A DNA stretch of 64,000 nt from Lytechinus pictus (lineage: Eukaryota; Echinodermata; Echinoidea; Temnopleuroida; Toxopneustidae): assembly GCF_037042905.1 (NCBI RefSeq), contig NC_087247.1, forward strand, positions 43,623,920-43,687,919. The letters run 5' to 3'. The notes under the pieces are model-generated. The model made no database searches. It saw nothing but the letters and a program-made list of their open reading frames with translations, and was not told the DNA's origin. How positions within the stretch are numbered: the stretch's first letter is position 1; the number at the start of each line of letters is the position of its first letter. This document shows, piece after piece, positions 1 to 12,712 of this stretch. The position numbers and the translations under genes are program-made.

Positions 1-2
1 AA

Positions 3-985
3 TTTTTTGTCTCACCTGCATAGCAGAGTGAGACTATAGGCGCCGCTTTTCCGACGGCGGCGGCGACGGCGACGGCGACGGCGGCGGCGGCGGCGGCGTC
101 AACACCAAATCTTAACCTTAGGTTAAGTTTTTGAAATGACAGCATAACTTAGAAAGTATATGGACCTAGTTCATGAAACTTGGCCATAAGGTTAATCAAG
201 TATTACTGAACATCCTGCCTGAGTTTCATGTCACATGACCAAGGTCAAAGGTCATTTAGGGTCAATGAACTTAGACCATGTTGGGGGAATCAACATCAAA
301 ATCTTAACCTAAGGTTAAGTTTTTGAAATGTCATCATAACTTAGAAAATATATGGACCTAGTTCATGAAACTTATACATAAGGTTAATCAAGTATCACTG
401 AACATCCTGCATGAGTTTCACGTCACATGACCAAGGTCAAAGGTCATTTAGGGTCAATGAACTTTGGCCGAATTGGGGGTATCTGTTGAATTACCATCAT
501 AACTTTGAAAGTTTATGGATCTGATTCATGAAACTTGGACATAATAGTAATCAAGTATTACTGAACATCCTGTGCAAGTTTCAGGTCACATGATCAAGGT
601 CAAAGGTCATTTAGGGTCAATGAACTTTGGCCAAATTGGGGTATTTGTTGAATTACAGCCATAAATTTGAAAGTGTGTTGGTCTAGTTCATAAAACTTGG
701 ACATAATAGTAATCAAGTATCACTGAACATCCTGTGCGAGTTTCAGGTCACATGATCAAGGTCAAAGGTCATGTAAGGTCAAAGAACTTTGGCCACGTTG
801 GGGGTATTTGTTGAATTGCCATCATATCTCTATAAGTGTATTGGTCTAGTTCATAAAACGTGGAAATAAGAGTAACCAAGTATCACTGAACATCTTGTGC
901 GAGTTATAGTAGTTTTCAAAATCAGCACTGCTGCTATATTGAATCGCGTGATGCAGGTGAGACGGCCAGAGGCATTCCACTTGTT
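3..985 (+). mobile_element. Interspersed DNA element with GTCTCACCTGCAT ends, copy 1 (full length)
   Basis: The ends are a perfect 13-bp inverted repeat, GTCTCACCTGCAT at 9-21 and its complement near 950-963. Short outer tails follow (six T on the left, a segment ending CCACTTGTT on the right). Next to the left end a (GGC/GAC)n trinucleotide run varies in length between copies. The interior is a degenerate tandem array of units of about 162-192 bp. Each unit holds a perfect AGGTCA-A-AGGTCA direct repeat, at 242-254, 434-446, 597-609 and 759-771. There is no open reading frame of note, so the element is non-autonomous. Two near-identical copies lie elsewhere in the window, which indicates recent movement. 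I cannot name the superfamily. Confidence 0.85.
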
Positions 986-989
986 TTCT

Positions 990-3610
990 ACCTTTTTCCC
1001 TTTTCCTTCTACCTTTCTCTCTAATGTCAATGATTAAACAACAATTATTTTGGAACTTAATTCCTGTGAAAATACCCTTCGAAAGCATCTTTAATTCGGA
1101 TTATTCAAAAATCATTATTATGTGTGCTCATTCATGAAATATTTAATTGGCTACATTTTGCAATCGTAAAAAGTACAAAAGATAATTAAACACGTCTAAA
1201 AAGCACAAACAGCATGTCACTATATAAGAATGGAATTGTTAAGAACATGAGATTGGGGAACTTTTCTATAATCTCATATTGTTTTGCTCTTTTCTATGGT
1301 TATACTATAGGTTTTCCTTAACCTACCCCCCCAACCAGGGACGTCAATCGTACGCTTTCGGGGGGGGGGGGGGTAAATGTCAACAAAATATTTCTTTCTT
1401 TTTTTGCTGATATGGTTCTACACACTAAATAATGCTAAAGAATTTTACATGAGGTAAGCATAGATAGAAAATATAATTTTGTGTGTTTGATAATATTTCT
1501 GTCAGGTTTGATGTTCTTTTAAATGCTTTTCATGCTTTTTGAATTTTTGCATTGCATAACAATTTCAAGTTTTCAAAATTATTTGGGAGCAAATAGATAT
1601 GTTTGCCCCCATATTTTCTTGGGTTGATCGCCCCTGCACCCTCCACAATCGATCGAGGCCTCTATCTCCTATTATAATTTCGGACCCATGCTGTCTGAAA
1701 TAATCCCGGGAAATAATCCATTCTTAATTGCCACAATCACCCCTCCCCACATCTAGCTCTAACTTTTATTTAGCTGTAAGCGCCTACAAAATGATGTCAT
1801 AATGCAGGCTTCGTGTCACGTCACTGCGCGCGCACTCATTTTTATTTTTTTCCCTGAAAATTCTGCGCGATATGTTTTTTAACAACGCATTTGATTGGAT
1901 TAAATCTATGCAGAGTGGGAGGAGCTGAAGAAAACACGAAATGAGATAACACGCAGATAACACGGTATTCAGAATACCGATTTGGGGGTATGTTAGGGGT
2001 GTGTTAAATCAGAGAGATAACACGATATTTAACACGAAAGTTAACACGATTTTCAGAATACCACCCCTGCATGAGGTAACTGCTCTGAATTAGCATCCTT
2101 TTATCCAGGGGTCTGATGCCCAGTGCTGATTAAAACAAGCCTTCACCATAACACACTTTTTGCAAAAGGAAACAATTTGCAGATGTAAATAATTACTTAA
2201 TAGATAACAGAGGTATTAGTCAGTTGGTATATGAACATGCATACATGGAGAAAGTTAAAATTGATTAAATGTGATTGTATTAAATTTTATAATAATTTTA
2301 ACTTTAAGGTCGTATTTGTGTGACTTTACATGTATCTTGTATAAAAATAAGATTGAAACATACACCTGTAACACTATGTTACATTTTGGGGAATAACATA
2401 TTACATGCTATAAGGATATGTATCATCTCTATCTACATATTAAGTCTCCTTAATGATAGGCATTATGTTCACACAAATTGTTTTCAGAGTGACACAAATG
2501 TTTTGAGAAATATGGTCAAGTTGTGTCTTTAATTTTATAATTTGTTTTGTTCCACAGCTTATATATTCTGATTTGATTCATTGATAGAACAGTTAACAAA
2601 AACACTTGATTGAAATGAATTGATTGAGTAGTTAGAGGTTCTATCATTAATCATAAACTATAGACCCTATACATATGCCCCTGGTCTATAGCAGTCATTT
2701 GCAATCCCATGAAGCAAATATTGTGTCATTACAGTAATTATTCTTTGTTTCTGGTGGGGTTGACCTGCTTTTCTTTTGTAGGTAAATAATGATGAGAAAA
2801 TCAAGTCCTTGTTTAAAGTATTTTATTTTTTTCTGACAAAGAGTACAAGGCTATCTAGTCCAAACCAGAAACCAGACAGGAACAGAGCTTTAAATTTCAG
2901 AGATATAGGCCTACAGCATTTGTCAAGGCAGGAAGAGACAAACTATGATTTGTAGGGGAGGAAATTCATTATCGAACAAGGGATTTTGAGTCAAAGCTAA
3001 AACATACCTTACACATCCGTCAAATAAAACCCAATTACAGGTGTTTGATTGACTTACAACACAGGTTTAGCAATGTGATAGTTGCAAAATTACACTCAGA
3101 TATACAGGGGTGACACTTCAGGGAGGGGTGTGTCAGCAAGGTGATGATTGCCTCCTATTATTTTTAAGAGATAAAACAAACAATTTAAAAAAAAAGTTAA
3201 TATAAAATAAGATGAAGAAAAGAAATGAAGAGAGTACGGAAAATCTATGGCTTACCGTTCCTAACAAAATATTCCTATTACAAAAATACTCTGGCACTGC
3301 CCCTGGAGAATAATGCGATTCATTTTGATGTATGAACAATTAAAGTATGTGGATCACCTTTAATTAGATTTGTCATTGATTTTTTGATTGATTTACGTTT
3401 GATTCTGAATTAATTTGCTTTTGGTTCTGAACCCTCGGCCTCGTGGACTCTCAGCCCTGTGGAACCTCGGCCCCGTGGGAAGACCCCCCCCCCCCCCGAC
3501 AAACCTTGATAAGAAATATGATGGAAGAAACTTCGACTTAGACATAAATAGAATATATATAATAAAAAGAAGATGAAAAATTAGGCTTTGAAAGTGAAAC
3601 AATTTCATGT
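990..3610. other. Unassigned AT-rich sequence
   Basis: No gene is supported. The stretch has poly-G and poly-C runs (about 1360-1373 and 3483-3498). A small self-complementary segment at about 1940-2085 repeats the words ATAACACG and CAGAATACC in both orientations, which looks like a degenerate palindromic repeat. Short ORFs here lack codon-like composition or recognisable motifs. Confidence 0.5.
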
Positions 3611-4230
3611 ATGATGAATGCTGATGATTTTCAATTATATACAACTTTTAGTGCTAGGGATCGCTCTTGTGCTGTCCAAAAAATGGAAGATTGTTTGAAG
3701 GATATTAGAGCTTGGTCATTTCAGAATAAGCTCTCTTTAAATGATTTTAAGACTGAACTTGTACATTTATATTCTAATCAATCTGATTCTAAGTATTGCT
3801 CTGATGTTCCGCAAATTAGGATGGGGCAGTCTGTAATTAAGCCTTCAAATATATTGCGGAATCTATGTGTTGTCATGGATTCATTCCTTTCCATGTCTCA
3901 AAATGTTAATTTTATATGTAAGTCTGCCTTTGTAGCTTTAAGAAAAATAAGTAAAATCTGTAGGTTTCTTGACCAGAATACAGCCCATTGTCTTATTCAT
4001 GCATTTGTCACATCTTGCTCAGGCCTTCTTTTTGGTTTTTCCACAAAAATGACCTTAAAGCTCCAGCGCATCCAAAACACTGTAATTTGTAATATTACTA
4101 TTAGTTTTTTATACATTATGTAGTGCAAAGTATTTCCATTCCTTTTTTCTTTTCCACTTCATATTTTCTTTCTCTTAACCGTGTAGCCCTAGGCAATATG
4201 CAGTATATAAAATGATTACTATTATTAAAA
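3611..4230 (+). pseudogene. Broken non-LTR retrotransposon: C-terminal reverse transcriptase fragment plus 3' tail
   Basis: A 170-codon frame (3611-4123) matches the part of a CR1/L2/Crack-type reverse transcriptase that follows the catalytic aspartates. It starts at NADDFQLY, where functional elements have Y/F-ADD-x-QLY. It continues with the W..NKL.LN..KTEL, RNL.VVMD, LR.I.KI..FLD and KLQRIQN motifs typical of the family. The first aromatic residue of the active-site box is replaced by Asn. A few residues are missing between FVTS and LLFG, and the frame ends soon after the KLQRIQN motif. About 100 bp downstream, the sequence around 4195-4230 (TATATAAAATGATTACTATT) resembles the 3' end of such elements. 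It is a dead 5'-truncated copy; I infer an internal deletion between the RT part and the tail. Confidence 0.75.
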
Positions 4231-7200
4231 GATTGATTCATACCCCAAAGATCAAAAATTCATTTGTCTGCATGATTTCCTTGTAAGAGGAAACCAATGG
4301 ATAACTGCATTGAGTTTGATTTTGTGCAAAGTCTGGAAATTTAGAGCATTGTTAAATCAGTGTGGTTTTAAAAGTTTTCCAGAAGGACCGACAGGTCATT
4401 AAACTTAATCTATTATTTGTTGATTTTTTATTTAAAATAAACATTTTTTTTAAATCCAAGTAGATATTTTTTAGGAGAAAACTTGTACATGAATTATGTT
4501 AGTTTAAAACCAAAAGAAAGATATGCAACAAAGAATGCATTTTCAGAAATTAATGAATTTCATCCAGGAATTCAATAAGTTTTTGAGGAAATTGATATGA
4601 AGGGCTTTTGACAAAACGTGAATCAAACTAAAAGAAAATGGAGATTTGAAACAGTTAAAAAGCTATATTATTTGATCTAGTTCTGTAAAAAAAAAATTAA
4701 ATATTATATAAAAGAAATATTGACATGGGTTTTTGTTTCATGTATGACATGTGTATGAGAGACCAAAAAGGAAATGTTTTCTCTTGATATTTGAAAAATA
4801 ATAGTACTGGTAGATAACAATATTAAAATGGCAAATGAAAGTTCAATATTCTAGGCTCTAGTTGAAATTAAATAGGCCTAAATGTAGCTTTGTTATCAAA
4901 TTTACTAAGATTAAATGATTTTCTTTGATGTTTTCAGTACAGTTGTCATGGATATATGGATTAGTCCCCATATTTTTAGTCAACAGGTCCTGGCTTCAAA
5001 TCCCACCTCAGCACTATCATGTATCTAGACAAAATGTAAAGCTGCCTCTGATTTGATAGCCTGCAGTATATGAAAGCCATTGTTTGTTTATAATCGTGAG
5101 CATTTTACATAGCATTTGGTTAGATTACTACCCAGGATGTGGAAAATGTGCATATGTATGTATCTGTGCCAACCAGATTAGATGAATAGAATGCCTCTTG
5201 TGTACTAGTAACAATTTTATGAATCTATACCTGTACAGTTTATCACTGATTCAGTGCGATTAGTATGTGAAAAAAGGGAGTATTTGCTATTGACTAAACC
5301 TTTAAAATGTATGCATTCAACCCCCCCCCAAAAAAAAGATAGATGATATGATGTTTTGTCATTGCAATATACTTTTTATAATTCTTTGATGTGTCATATT
5401 GAAGACATCAAATTTAGCACAAGAGTTTAAATGAAATTCATGTGTTATGATATCAAATTTTTGTAAACTTTCTGGCCAGTCAGTGGTTTGGTAGTAAGCA
5501 ACAATAGTTTCAGAAAAAAATGTGTGTTGATAGAAGTTTTTCCACAACTCATATACATTGTCCCCCTGAATCTGAATCCTAAATTTCCTGAAATTCATCG
5601 GTGTTTCAAGGATTTTTTTCAGCCAGCCTTATTGAAGATTTTTTTCATAAATAACTGTCAACTTATGAAGTTATCAGATCTGACAACCTATCTTGGCTCA
5701 GAATGGCTGGCAAGTTTATTTCCTTTGGTAATTGTCAGATAAAACAAACTTTCTCAGATAAAACATCTGACAAGTCTTCTCATGAAATTCCTAAGGCCCC
5801 TCTTTTCCATCAACCTCCTGAAATAAAGACAAAGTCAAGAATATATTTGGATATTTTTTTAGCTAGAAAAATCTTGTAGTGAAACTTGATACATTCACAG
5901 TTTTTTTCACAGAATTTCCTTGAATTTTTCCTTTCCCTGTATATTTCCTGAGAATGATCTAGATTTCTTGGAATTCTTGAATTTCCTTAAAAGTGGAAAG
6001 AGTTGTCGATACATTAAATTAGGTTTTTTTATTCATAATATGCTGATGAAAACTTGAAATTATTTTGAAATAATGATAAGGCTAAATAATTATTATCATT
6101 GACATTGCCTTTCTCTAAATCTTGCAGTCTATTCATGAATAGTAAATAGCCCCATCTTTTGACAAAACGAGGACTGGTTCCCACCAGACAGCAGGATGTG
6201 GAAGTGGTTGTATCCTTGGTGAGTCAATGTCTACAAAATCAAAACTAGTCACTAATAATAAACCCCCTTCTGTTTATTTCCTCTCCTATGTCATCAACAT
6301 CAAAGTCTGATTGATGATCAATGTGAAATATTATGGCTTTATCAGAAATATTCAGATAATAATTGATATATAGATCACTTTCTATAACCTTTTGCATTGT
6401 AATTATAGTAGATGTCATTCTCTTTTTTTTATCGGGGGGGGGGGGGGTAGTTTGGAGTTCTACATTACCTCAATCATTGTCGAATTATGACGACACAATT
6501 GTGGAAATGGCCATCCTATCAAAGATTTGAGACATATAATTTTGTACTTTACTTAAAGCTTGAATACTCCGCAATGTCTATTCCTTTGAATTTTTAATAA
6601 ATTTTTTTTTAAAATTATCATTGTCAAATATCATGCTAAAATTAGAAGGGTAAAAAGGATATAAAAAAAAGAAAAGTGAGAGAGACTAAAGAGCTCTTTC
6701 AAGTTCAAGTTACAAGGTGTTTGTTTTGGGTGGAAGTGGTCGTCAAATTTCAATAGGGCAGACTGAAAAAACATAATCTGTTGATATAGAAATATCATCT
6801 GGATTTCCTCATCTTGGTTGGGAGTGCAGATGAGAAACTGATTATGAATGATGAGGCGAGTCATATCATCAATTAATTTACTGTAACGTTGGCTCATACG
6901 ATCTTCCTTCGACGCGTTAAGTATTTAGAGGCCTAAGTGGGGGTGACGATGGGTGATATCTCTTTGAACTGCTTATAGTGCTGTAGGGAAGTGGATCAAT
7001 TCTGGAAAAGGGCCCAGAAATATGTAGACTAGTAGATAGATCATAACCAGATCTTATCATTATTGATCAATATGTACAATATTTTCAGCAGGTATTATTC
7101 CCGTCTACACTTGTATAAAATTCCCTTTTGATATTTAATCTGTACATTGAAAGGAGGAGAAGATGTAAGATCTACAAATTTTACTTTTTCCTCATTACGT
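4231..7200. other. Unassigned AT-rich sequence
   Basis: No convincing gene. At about 4930-5110 there is a weak tRNA-like B-box match (GGCTTCAAATCCCACC), possibly a decayed SINE. A poly-G tract lies at 6436-6448. An 88-codon minus-strand frame at 6631-6897 has no motif I recognise and is probably chance. A candidate spliced exon inside this stretch is listed separately (6128-6218). Confidence 0.4.
6128..6218 (+). other. Candidate short 5' exon (speculative)
   Basis: A 91-nt block is bounded by a good acceptor (pyrimidine-rich tract ending TCTTGCAG) and a good donor (CCTTG|GTGAGT). It is visibly less AT-rich than its surroundings. It contains an ATG at 6196 with A at position -3 and would encode MWKWLYP plus two bases. 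An earlier ATG opens only a three-codon upstream frame. I recognise no product. It could instead be a noncoding exon or chance. The reading phase is compatible with the candidate exon at 40289-40388, but 34 kb separate them. Confidence 0.2.
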
Positions 7201-7300
7201 CTTACCCCCGTTTGGGAACGGACCGCAGTTCGGATTGCAAACTGCGGTATTTCACCCCATTTTGCGTTTGAAAATCTAAAACATCATTTCCAAGCCCTGG

Positions 7301-7434
7301 GGGTCGTTTCATAAAGCTGTTCGTAAGTTAAGAGCGACTTTAACAACGACTGGTGATCATCGCCAATTGTACCATTTACCGCAAGACATGATCACCAGTC
7401 GCTCTTAACTTACGAACAGCTTTATGAAACACCC
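7301..7434. mobile_element. Palindromic MITE with GTTTCATAAAGCTGTTCGTAA arms
   Basis: An almost perfect hairpin of about 134 bp. The left arm begins GGGTCGTTTCATAAAGCTG. The right arm ends with the complement (CAGCTTTATGAAACACCC). Arms of about 45-55 bp include TAAGTTAAGAGCGACT and its complement, with a short unpaired centre. There is no coding capacity. It sits inside the left arm of the larger composite element, so it is the younger insertion. Closely similar short hairpins are, from memory, abundant in marine invertebrate genomes. Confidence 0.8.
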
Positions 7435-8353
7435 GCCTGATCAACCCCGCTTGGCCAGGTAATCCCCACAGGCCAGATTAAGAGCGTTGAGCCAAGGACG
7501 AAATGATAACAACAGCTGTGCTATTACGTAAGTCTTCTCTGCATGTAGAAGGACCTTCGGAATTAAATTATTGTATTCGATATTTAATCACGTTTTCAAA
7601 GGCATATTGTATTCAGAAATTCAATGCTAGCCCATTTTCAATTTCGAACAAAGAAAATCAACCTCGAAATAAGGAAAGTAAGTGAATAAAAAATGGCGAC
7701 ATGTTTTCCCGGACCGCACTCGGGCTGTTGTGTTATCTTCGGACCGAGGTCAAGAAACAGGTGTTTTGATACTTACATTGCATGCCTGGGGCAGTAGGGT
7801 TTTCGTACTTGGAGAAGAGGGGTATAGTGTTATCAAACGGAGCTCTTTCGTCATGTTTTAAAATAGAAAGGTCAATGGAACCTTTTATTGTGTCATTTGA
7901 CAATAAAATTTTATGTAATGATAATAGTAATACAAAGCAGTCATAGGGTGCTTACTACGGGTGTTTCTTACCGTGCTTTTTTCTGTTTAAATGAGATCGG
8001 CATAAAGAAAATGTATATTTCAGGAAAATGTTTATACAGGTATTTCATTTTAGTCTGAAGACTTCCCTTCATACAAATAATTTCACTTACACTAGTTATA
8101 GGTTTGTTGGAACTTTATAGAGATGAAAGTACTAACCTTTGAAATTTAAGGCCACTGGTTCCATTCCCACTTTGGCTCTTAAAAGTAATTGAAAATGTAT
8201 TTCAGGAGGATATGTCACTTTCAAAATCACTTTTAATTCATAGTAGGATGGGCTTGATTCCGTTCCATATGTGGAGTGAATAAACTTGATCTTGAACTAA
8301 AGACCCAAACTTGAACCTTTTCACCTCCAAATACAATCAGTAGACATTCCATT

Positions 8354-8470
8354 TAGACCCCGTTCTCATTACCGTCCTACATTTAGTTTAGTGGAAACTA
8401 GTTTAACGTGTAATGAGAATGGTCGAAGCAGTCTCTTTTGATAACATGTATAGTGAGAACAGTGTCATAG
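8354..8470. mobile_element. Relic of the GACCC-GTTCTCATTA MITE family
   Basis: The sequence starts GACCCCGTTCTCATTACCGT and includes AGTGGAAACTAGTTTAACGTG. It shares its end and the CTAGTTT motifs with the better preserved copy at 20292-21118 and with the relic at 34350-34520. It is truncated, and the complementary end is degenerate. Confidence 0.5.
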
Positions 8471-8581
8471 TTGCCTTATTTGCAATTTTGCATACTTTTT
8501 GATACAGCAAGACTAAATGTTACAAATTCAGTTTTCAAATTTTCTGTTTTCTGCAATTATGTATATTAATTTAATTCCAAT

Positions 8582-9118
8582 CCCCCAGGGGGGCCACTTC
8601 CATTGACGAGTGGATACCATGCGTGACCACGGGGTTTCGAAAAGCACCCTGAATAAATATTTTCCATGTTCTAAAAATGCACCCCTTAACAAGTATTGGA
8701 AACAAAACGGTCACGGTACCCTTGACAAGTATTCCCTGAATTGACCCTCAAACAAGTACAACAATATCTTAATTGTTACATCACGGACCTGATCACGGAC
8801 GTCGGCTTTACCTTTACTTTCATTGGGTTTAGTACCACCCCACACACCTCGCTCAAATCGGACCTTAAACACGTAGTGTTGGCGCAAAAAGTCATACATC
8901 CCTTATAAAGTATTTTAGTCTCTTTATACCCTTGCAAATTGGACCATAAACACATTTTTCTAGCAAAATATATACCCTTTTCTCATTATTTTAGTGTTTT
9001 TGACACCCTTATTACGTTACATACGTAACGTGCCCTATATTGAAAAAGAGATCCTTTTTACGTGTTCTTTTTGGTCACGTACGCATGGTATCCACTCGTC
9101 AGTGGAAGTGGCCCTTCC
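8582..9118. mobile_element. MITE with CACTTCCATTGACGAGTGG ends, copy a
   Basis: The terminal inverted repeats are about 40 bp: a G-run followed by CACTTCCATTGACGAGTGG and ATACCATGCG on the left, and the complement (ATGGTATCCACTCGTCAGTG) on the right. The interior repeats short words such as AACAAGTATT and GCACCCCTTAAC. No transposase is present. Other members of the family lie at 18292, 18901, 35088 and 40618. Confidence 0.85.
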
Positions 9119-9119
9119 C

Positions 9120-10285
9120 ACCCTGTTCAGTCCACATTTAACATAATTTAATTGAAGAAAAGCAAATAGTAGAAGATGCAGCAGCAGCAAGATGATGGTT
9201 ACACTTTGAGAATGGTAGCAGTGGTGGTGGTGATGACGATGGTCATTATTATGTGGATAATGATAACATAATTTCCGGTTGCATTACAGTTACTTAATTC
9301 ATGATCTTTATGCCACACAAAAATAATTTCACAAAACATTAATTCATGTAAATATTAAAGTTTACTGTAACTTGTAAGTGTTTGCAAAATGATATTGATC
9401 GGAGTCAATCGAAATATCCATATCTTTAGGCGTAGATGTCTTTTCATAACATAACTTGTCCTGCATCAATTGGCTGGAGTGGATGACCCAAGAGCCCCTG
9501 TAACACAAAGACTAGTGCTTAAATGTATGCCTTATTTTTATGCTCGATTACATTAATCATTATGTGCAATCAAGCATACAAATTGATTGTATGATCAGTC
9601 GCTAAGCTCTGTGTTTACAGGTCATAGGCCTTGCATATAGATTATCCATCGCAAGTCCATCATGGAAATCAAATTAGTTATTTACTTCCAATAAGGACCT
9701 TGATATTTACAGTTGTGTTTTAGATTACATCATGTCATATCTATTCCAATTGCTCTGTAGGTCTAGAGTGAATGAGGGAACACAGATGAGCATAATTCAT
9801 GTTTGTGAGGGTCTGTGAAATATTGTGCAGGTCTTCATTAAACAAAGTAAACAAACTTCCCATAACAGTACATTCAGTATATTCAGTATGACAATATATT
9901 CTACAAAAACTTTAATAACAACATTTGTGATAATTGCTTTCTATCCTTTTTCTTTTTTTAGGACCTTCACAAAGGTTTTACAAAGTCTAAACTCTTTGCA
10001 ATGTAGGCATAGATGCTTATTTCACTTTTCTAAGGGACAGTCAATCATTAAAAAAGATAGTGGAAAGAATGTAAAGAAATAAATTCGAGAAGTTGATATA
10101 CATTTACCTTAAAACATTAATGTCCTCATAAATAGCGGCACAAAATCTTGATAGGTCATCTTCCCCGGATATTTTTCCTTATGCTGACACACGTACCCGA
10201 TTCTGTTTGATCGATCTCATCCTACTTCATCTAGAACCAGTTTGTCTTTTAACCATTTTGTCTAATTGCCATTTGGCCTATTAGG
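9120..10285. other. Unassigned interior of the composite element
   Basis: AT-rich sequence with no supported gene. An 85-codon frame at 9825-10082 shows no recognisable motif. Toward the right end the phrases CCATTTTGTCTAATTGCC and ATTTGGCC resemble a simple degenerate repeat that recurs near 12150. Confidence 0.35.
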
Positions 10286-10286
10286 C

Positions 10287-11712
10287 TATGGGTGTGTTTA
10301 TGCTTCCCCCGGGGGGGGGGGGGGGGGGGGGGCACTCAGTATATAATGCATATAGTGGGTATGTGCCGCGGAGGGGACCCCCATTTTTACACTCAAATTT
10401 CCGTTCCAAGGAATATCATTTTTTGTCTTATTGAGAAAAAGAACAAAGAAAGCCGCTCCAAAGCATAGCATTTTCTTCTTATCGAGAAAAAGAAGAAATA
10501 AATCCGCTCCAAGGCCTCGCATATTTTCCGTTACGCCATTCCGGTCGCATTGTTCTGCTACAATGAGCCGCAATTTTGGTGAAAAGCGGCCGCAGAGCAC
10601 TGTCCGACCATCGCCTCTGCGCTAGCGCACCCGGCGCCCGTGCCGCTGGGCTAGCTGCAAAGCAGCTGCATGCACGTTCCATAGGGGTGCATACGCACTC
10701 ACACGCAGGGACCCGTTCCAAGGACCCCCGTTTTCACAAACATTTGTAGTTCCGAAGCCCTTTCCGAGGACCCTCCTTTTTACAATAAGCCCGCTCCAAG
10801 GCCCCCGTTTTTTGTCTCGCCCGCGGCACATACCCACTACTTTTTTGGTCGAGTGCCCCCCCCCGGGATGCTTCCATTGCGGAGACAGAATCAGCATTTT
10901 CAAACGTTGTTTCAGAACGCCGATCGTAAACGTGGTTTTGGGAGTGCTTTTTATGATTAGTTTTTCAGAGGCGAAGTTGCGATCTGCAGCTGGCTTAGCA
11001 TCGTCATTTTCGTTGAGCAGGAAAGCGAGGTCAATTGGACGCGCCCTTTTTCGAAAGTTTTTTTTTCAGAGCGTTGATATGGTCGACTATCATTCAAACT
11101 TCGAACAATTTTTGATCTTTTAGTAACATGCATGGAGCTACTTGACAATAGCAATAGGAGGATAATAAGAAGACAAAATAAAGAATATTAAAATATACAT
11201 GAGAGAATAATAAGACATCTATTTGATTATGCCACTGGGGCTTCTGGCTCAGCAAATCCTCATCATAACTCATGTTCCAGGTTTTTTGTAAATCCCTCAA
11301 CATTCATTGTGATGACAATTAAAGGAGTAGTAATAGTGATCAGTACCTAACTTAGTAATCACATATGCAAATGTACATTGGTCATGATTAGAACCAGAAG
11401 ATGGAGAGGTAATTCCGTGGAGGTAACTCTCTGTTAGAACCATGCTACTGACTGTATTTGCCTGTGGATTTTCATCTCACCAGAAGCATGTCATTTAAAC
11501 ACGTTTACAATCGTGGTTTTATTTATACTTCCCTAGAAACCCTGATTCTGGTCAAATGACGTTTTGAAATGCACCTTTTTGTAAGTTTACAATCGGCGTT
11601 CTGAAACGTTGTTTAAATAAAAGTAAACGTGAACGCAACCATGTTTTGGACTAATCACGTATGAAAACGCTGATTCTGGTCTGGAAAGTGGAAGCATACA
11701 CGCCCTATGTCA
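10287..11712. mobile_element. Palindromic element with GGGTGTGTTTATGCTTCC ends, split by a nested MITE
   Basis: The left end reads GGGTGTGTTTATGCTTCC and resumes after the nested insertion at 10876 with ATTGCGGAGACAGAATCAGC. The right end (about 11665-11709) is the complement: GCTGATTCTGGTCTGG, then GGAAGCATACACGCCC. TAT flanks both ends. Internal segments such as CAGAACGCCGATCGTAAACG (10915-10934) recur inverted at about 11585-11606, so much of the element folds on itself. There is no transposase frame. Confidence 0.7.
10308..10867. mobile_element. Nested MITE with CCCGGGGGGCACT ends and 8-bp target duplication
   Basis: It is flanked by a perfect 8-bp direct repeat, ATGCTTCC, at 10300-10307 and 10868-10875. 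The ends are G/C runs followed by GCACTCAGTATATA on the left and the matching complement (GGTCGAGTGCCCC) on the right, with subterminal AGTGGGTATGTGCCGCGG and its complement. The interior is unusually GC-rich for this window and repeats the words CGCTCCAAGG and CCCCCGTTTT. The 8-bp duplication points to a hAT-like transposase supplied in trans. ORFs of up to about 100 codons overlap on both strands here and look like by-products of the GC-rich repeats. Confidence 0.85.
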
Positions 11713-12206
11713 TTTCGTCTTATACTACTGGGTGAAACACAAAGGTCTATACTCCGTACTCGGGTTTATTTAAAACTCTTGTCTAAAGTTGTGGATTCAC
11801 TATGGATAACCAATTGGAATTAACACAAATCTTTATTAGAACAGGTTCAGTTTATCAGCTCATCTGTTAGGTCATAACTGTCTAGCTGGGAATATCAACT
11901 GAATTAGTTTCTGCACCATTATAGAATGATGTAAGAGCACAGTGAATATAATGAAACAACATTTTGGCATTTTCTGCTTTCCAAAATTTTTGCAGAGTTA
12001 GACCATGGCCTAAAGTTAGATGTATATCGTTAGATGAACTGTTTATGAATAAATAATCATTGACAAAGTAAAAAATGATAAGATAAAGTGAAAACTAGAG
12101 TTCCTGGTCATTAGAGTAGTTTAGGGCCAAGTGTATTGTTGATCAAACTGAATTAGAGCAAATTGGTAATGGACCAAATGGATTTAGTCTACGTTGTACT
12201 AGACGA

Positions 12207-12712
12207 AGGGTGTGTTCAATGTTGATTTTCAAATTTAAACGGCAACATGAATCATGATTGAAAACTCAATTACAAAATACCGAACGCAAACACGATCATC
12301 GGTACACCATTCAGTGTCGAAAATGTAAAGCCGGATGTTGATCGTCTTTAAATTCCTGCTTTCGTTAGCGCAGATTTGGTGCGCAGTTTGACCCATCACA
12401 AAAAGGTCAGTTCTGACACCTGTTTGTGTAGGCATCCACTGCGAGAGCAAATTTAAAGACGTTTCAAAACTCAATTGTGTTCAATGTCGCATTCGCGATG
12501 CTCAAGGTCGTAAAATTTGAGCTGATCGCGTTTACAAATGCATCTTTTTCGACGTTTAAATTTTCCTTTGAATCATGATTTGAAAGACGTTTACTTTTAC
12601 GACCGGGAATGAAGAACATGGAACACATCCTTTGTTTCTCATTATATCTGTGTTTTGTAATCATGTTTCATGTTGCTGTTTATATTTAGAAACCAACATT
12701 AAACACACCCTA
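12207..12712. mobile_element. MITE with AGGGTGTGTTYAATGTTG ends
   Basis: The left end (AGGGTGTGTTCAATGTTG) and the complement of the right end (AGGGTGTGTTTAATGTTG) align over about 53 bp with modest divergence. The match includes the CAACATGAA-CATGATT segment. I see no clear target duplication. Two minus-strand frames of 66 and 79 codons fall inside and have no recognisable features. Confidence 0.7.

Noticed and set aside
10298..11123. Cluster of ORFs of 64-103 codons on both strands
   Set aside because: They lie inside the nested MITEs, overlap each other in several frames and follow the repeat structure. No domain is recognisable.
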